Of a DNA stretch of 64,000 nt, positions 62,501 to 64,000 are shown piece after piece; positions within the stretch are counted from its first letter, which is position 1, and every line of letters starts with the position of its first letter. A program made the translations under genes and the position numbers. The notes under the pieces were generated by a model. The model searched no databases, was not told the DNA's origin, and worked only from the letters and a program-made list of their open reading frames with translations. Origin of the DNA: Eucalyptus grandis (lineage: Eukaryota; Streptophyta; Magnoliopsida; Myrtales; Myrtaceae); contig NC_052619.1 of NCBI RefSeq assembly GCF_016545825.1, positions 53,370,933 through 53,434,932 of the forward strand, given 5' to 3'.

Positions 62501-62620
62501 GTTCTTTTAGCCAAGAGAACGAGACGTGCTTTTTTGGGGTTCGATCTTCCCTCTTTTGGAGATTCCCTCCCTTCGACGTCTCCACATCAGCATTTTGACT
62601 TGGCTGGGTTCAATTTAGTT
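59550..62620 (-). pseudogene. Class-3 lipase pseudogene B2 (exons 1-7)
   Basis: The most complete 5' half of the lipase gene. Minus-strand exons: exon 1 at 62244-62337, a signal peptide starting MEQNGSRLRATVVLTCLIG; exon 2 at 61417-61496 with AHKAVYNHTLATILVGYASA; exon 3 at 61236-61301, intact (VYMSDLTELFSWTCPRCDG); exon 4 at 61025-61072 with TAG instead of the Gln before HCLQ; exon 5 at 60849-60916 (HVGVAKDLNAMVIAF); exon 6 at 60475-60545, 71 bp and one base short; exon 7 at 60225-60385 with a frameshift, then the nucleophile motif VTGHSIGGAMASF with Ser intact. Exon 2 has ATAAGT for its donor and the exon 1 boundary is altered. Downstream exons are lost at about 59550. The family is secreted or endomembrane acyl hydrolases; the substrate is unknown. 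Confidence 0.87.
59786..59816 (+). mobile_element. SINE tail remnant at the A2 insertion site
   Basis: Between TTTTGCAATGA and ACTTTGTAATGA, the degenerate flanks of the A2 SINE, lies CAGACC followed by a broken A run. GGACC plus A run ends the SINE in A2. This is best read as a remnant of the same insertion after internal deletion. Confidence 0.55.
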
Positions 62621-64000
62621 GGTTCACACTAAATTTTAAAGAACATGCTAAATTAAAGTTAATATTATTTATCATTTTACTTATAACCATGGAGATACGC
62701 AAAAATGCAATTGGTCCATTATGGCCGCAGGCCTCTCGAGTTAAGTGTTTTCATATTCATCATCAAATTGATCTAGCACGCAACTTGTTCAAATTTTAAC
62801 AAAATGTAATTGAACTCAAGTGATCGACAAGTTAAGCTTAATTGTGAATTACAGAACCCACTTGTCTTGGGGCAACTTGGTATTGTGTATTAATTCTCAA
62901 ATACTATCTCTGAATACTTATGTTGAACTGGATTTTTTTATAGATAAAAGTACCCATAATTTTTTTAAATTGAGTCATTTTGTCTAAAATTTTTTGGACT
63001 ATTATGATGCGAATACATTTGGAACGGATTGACGTCCTAAAAATCATGGTATTGTCATCCATAATTGCTTGATTGAATATATGAGTCATACAATTGTCGA
63101 GATTGAATACTTTACAAGTCAAAGAACATGAAATAAAAAAAAAATGTCCATAAACTTTGAGAACAAAAGTTAATAGGTTTTTCTACCGGCCATGTGAGAA
63201 GTAAAAAGAGCGGGTAACCTCTGAAAATGCAAGTCACAAATGAATGTTTTTAAGAACGCAAATGGTGTCAATAAAATTATTTTTATTTTGCATTTAGCTC
63301 ACAAGAATAGCACAAAATAAAAATCCCAATGCGTGGTATGGGCCATGTTTGGTGGCTCTGGCGAATTTATAGTTGTAGTGGCATATACTGATAAATTAGT
63401 TCACGAAACAAAAGTGAACATGAAGAAAAAGTAAAATTCATGAGATATTATTGTGAAGAGTAAGATGATCAATTTTATAGAGATCAATCTTCAAATCTTT
63501 TCATTCGAGTTAAGTCAAATTTTAACCACTCATTTTTTTTTTTAGGGTCATGCACTACTCATTTACTTTGAAAAGAAATAAAACCGAGCTTGAAAAATTC
63601 TCAACCCATGCCCAAGCGTGGTAACACAATGGTAAAGAAATCGCGCCATCTTCCAGAGCACATAACCTCTTATCATTTTGTGGATTTACTACCTCAAGCA
63701 AAAAGACTGGACTTTTAGCATATCAATAGGGCTACAATGACAAAAAAAGTAGGGCAAAAAAAGGAAAATTGAAAAATCAAACTAAACTAAACCAAATTTT
63801 CGGTTCAGGTCATATTTAGTTTAGGTCGTGATTCATTTCGGTTCAAAATCCTTAAAAATCCTAAGTGAACCAAACCGTCGACAGCAAGTTACAATGATAG
63901 ATTCATACACCTAGTGTTGGATTGAGTTGATATGCTCAAACGGAACCTTTCGTAACTAGTGTACTCCCTTGGTGGCGACACCAAGAATGAGTAATTGTAC
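62620..64000. other. Spacer 5' of lipase relic B2
   Basis: AT-rich spacer without a gene, equivalent to the spacers at 18.4, 23.06 and 57.8 kb. A minus-strand frame at 62904-63122 has no recognisable domain. Confidence 0.45.
63741..63889. mobile_element. Small insertion with 8-bp target duplication
   Basis: 149 bp flanked by TACAATGA at 63733-63740 and 63890-63897. The empty site is present at about 23513 (GATTACAATGACAGACCCAT). The interior is rich in GGTTCAGGT/CGGTTCA-type strings like the subterminal parts of the insertions in lipase A1. The 8-bp duplication suggests a hAT-type MITE, but terminal inverted repeats are not obvious. Confidence 0.5.

Noticed and set aside
4597..62620. Lipase relics as EDS1/PAD4/SAG101-type immune lipase-like genes
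   Set aside because: The VYNHTL exon, the WTCPRC exon and GHSIGGAMASF match the ordinary secreted class-3 lipase family; no EP domain is seen.

Overview
This is plant nuclear DNA: AT-rich spacers, GT-AG introns, plant-type TIR-NBS-LRR (TNL) immune receptor sequence, plant class-3 lipase exons, a tRNA-derived SINE, hAT-type insertions and LTR-like elements. The wording of the TNL and its acidic tail recall Myrtaceae (Eucalyptus-like) TNL clusters. That is recognition from memory, not a database result.

The window is a mosaic of duplicated blocks from a TNL cluster. Block A (1-23.7 kb) holds TNL 3'-flank sequence, a decayed NBS-LRR pseudogene (1.4-3.3 kb), and three minus-strand relics of a secreted class-3 lipase gene: A1 at 4.6-11.4 kb, A2 at 11.4-18.35 kb and A3 at 21.7-23.05 kb. 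A TNL relic at 18.9-20.1 kb lies between A2 and A3. A1 carries a 1.49-kb hAT-type insertion and a 1.09-kb insertion in its catalytic exon. A2 carries a SINE and a 3.6-kb LTR-like element. Block B (49-64 kb) is a second version in the same order: two tandem 1.03-kb copies of TNL 3' flank, NBS-LRR relic (51.4-51.9 kb), lipase relic B1 (53.7-57.8 kb), TNL relic (58.4-59.5 kb) and lipase relic B2 (59.55-62.6 kb).

The middle (23.7-43.8 kb) is mostly noncoding. It contains a lipase exon-1 relic (31.9-32.5 kb), several families of short dispersed or tandem repeats shared with TNL flanks, an inverted-repeat element (24.95-25.45 kb), a possible small two-exon gene (26.4-27.1 kb, minus) and a 2.9-kb LTR-like element with a GC-rich core between exact 13-bp direct repeats (39.5-42.5 kb).

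The main gene is a near-complete TNL at 43.79-48.73 kb: TIR exon, NB-ARC exon, a short linker/LRR exon and a long LRR exon. All signature motifs, including the putative TIR catalytic glutamate, are visible. The most obvious splicing meets a stop at the start of exon 2 and a one-base slip at the start of exon 3; alternative acceptors would avoid both. A TGA ends the reading frame just before a 52-codon acidic tail that stays open in the same frame. The gene is therefore functional with non-obvious splicing, a truncated allele, or a very young pseudogene. No lipase copy looks intact. I find no clearly new biological system; the most informative content is the rearrangement history and the broken or hidden TNL reading frame.
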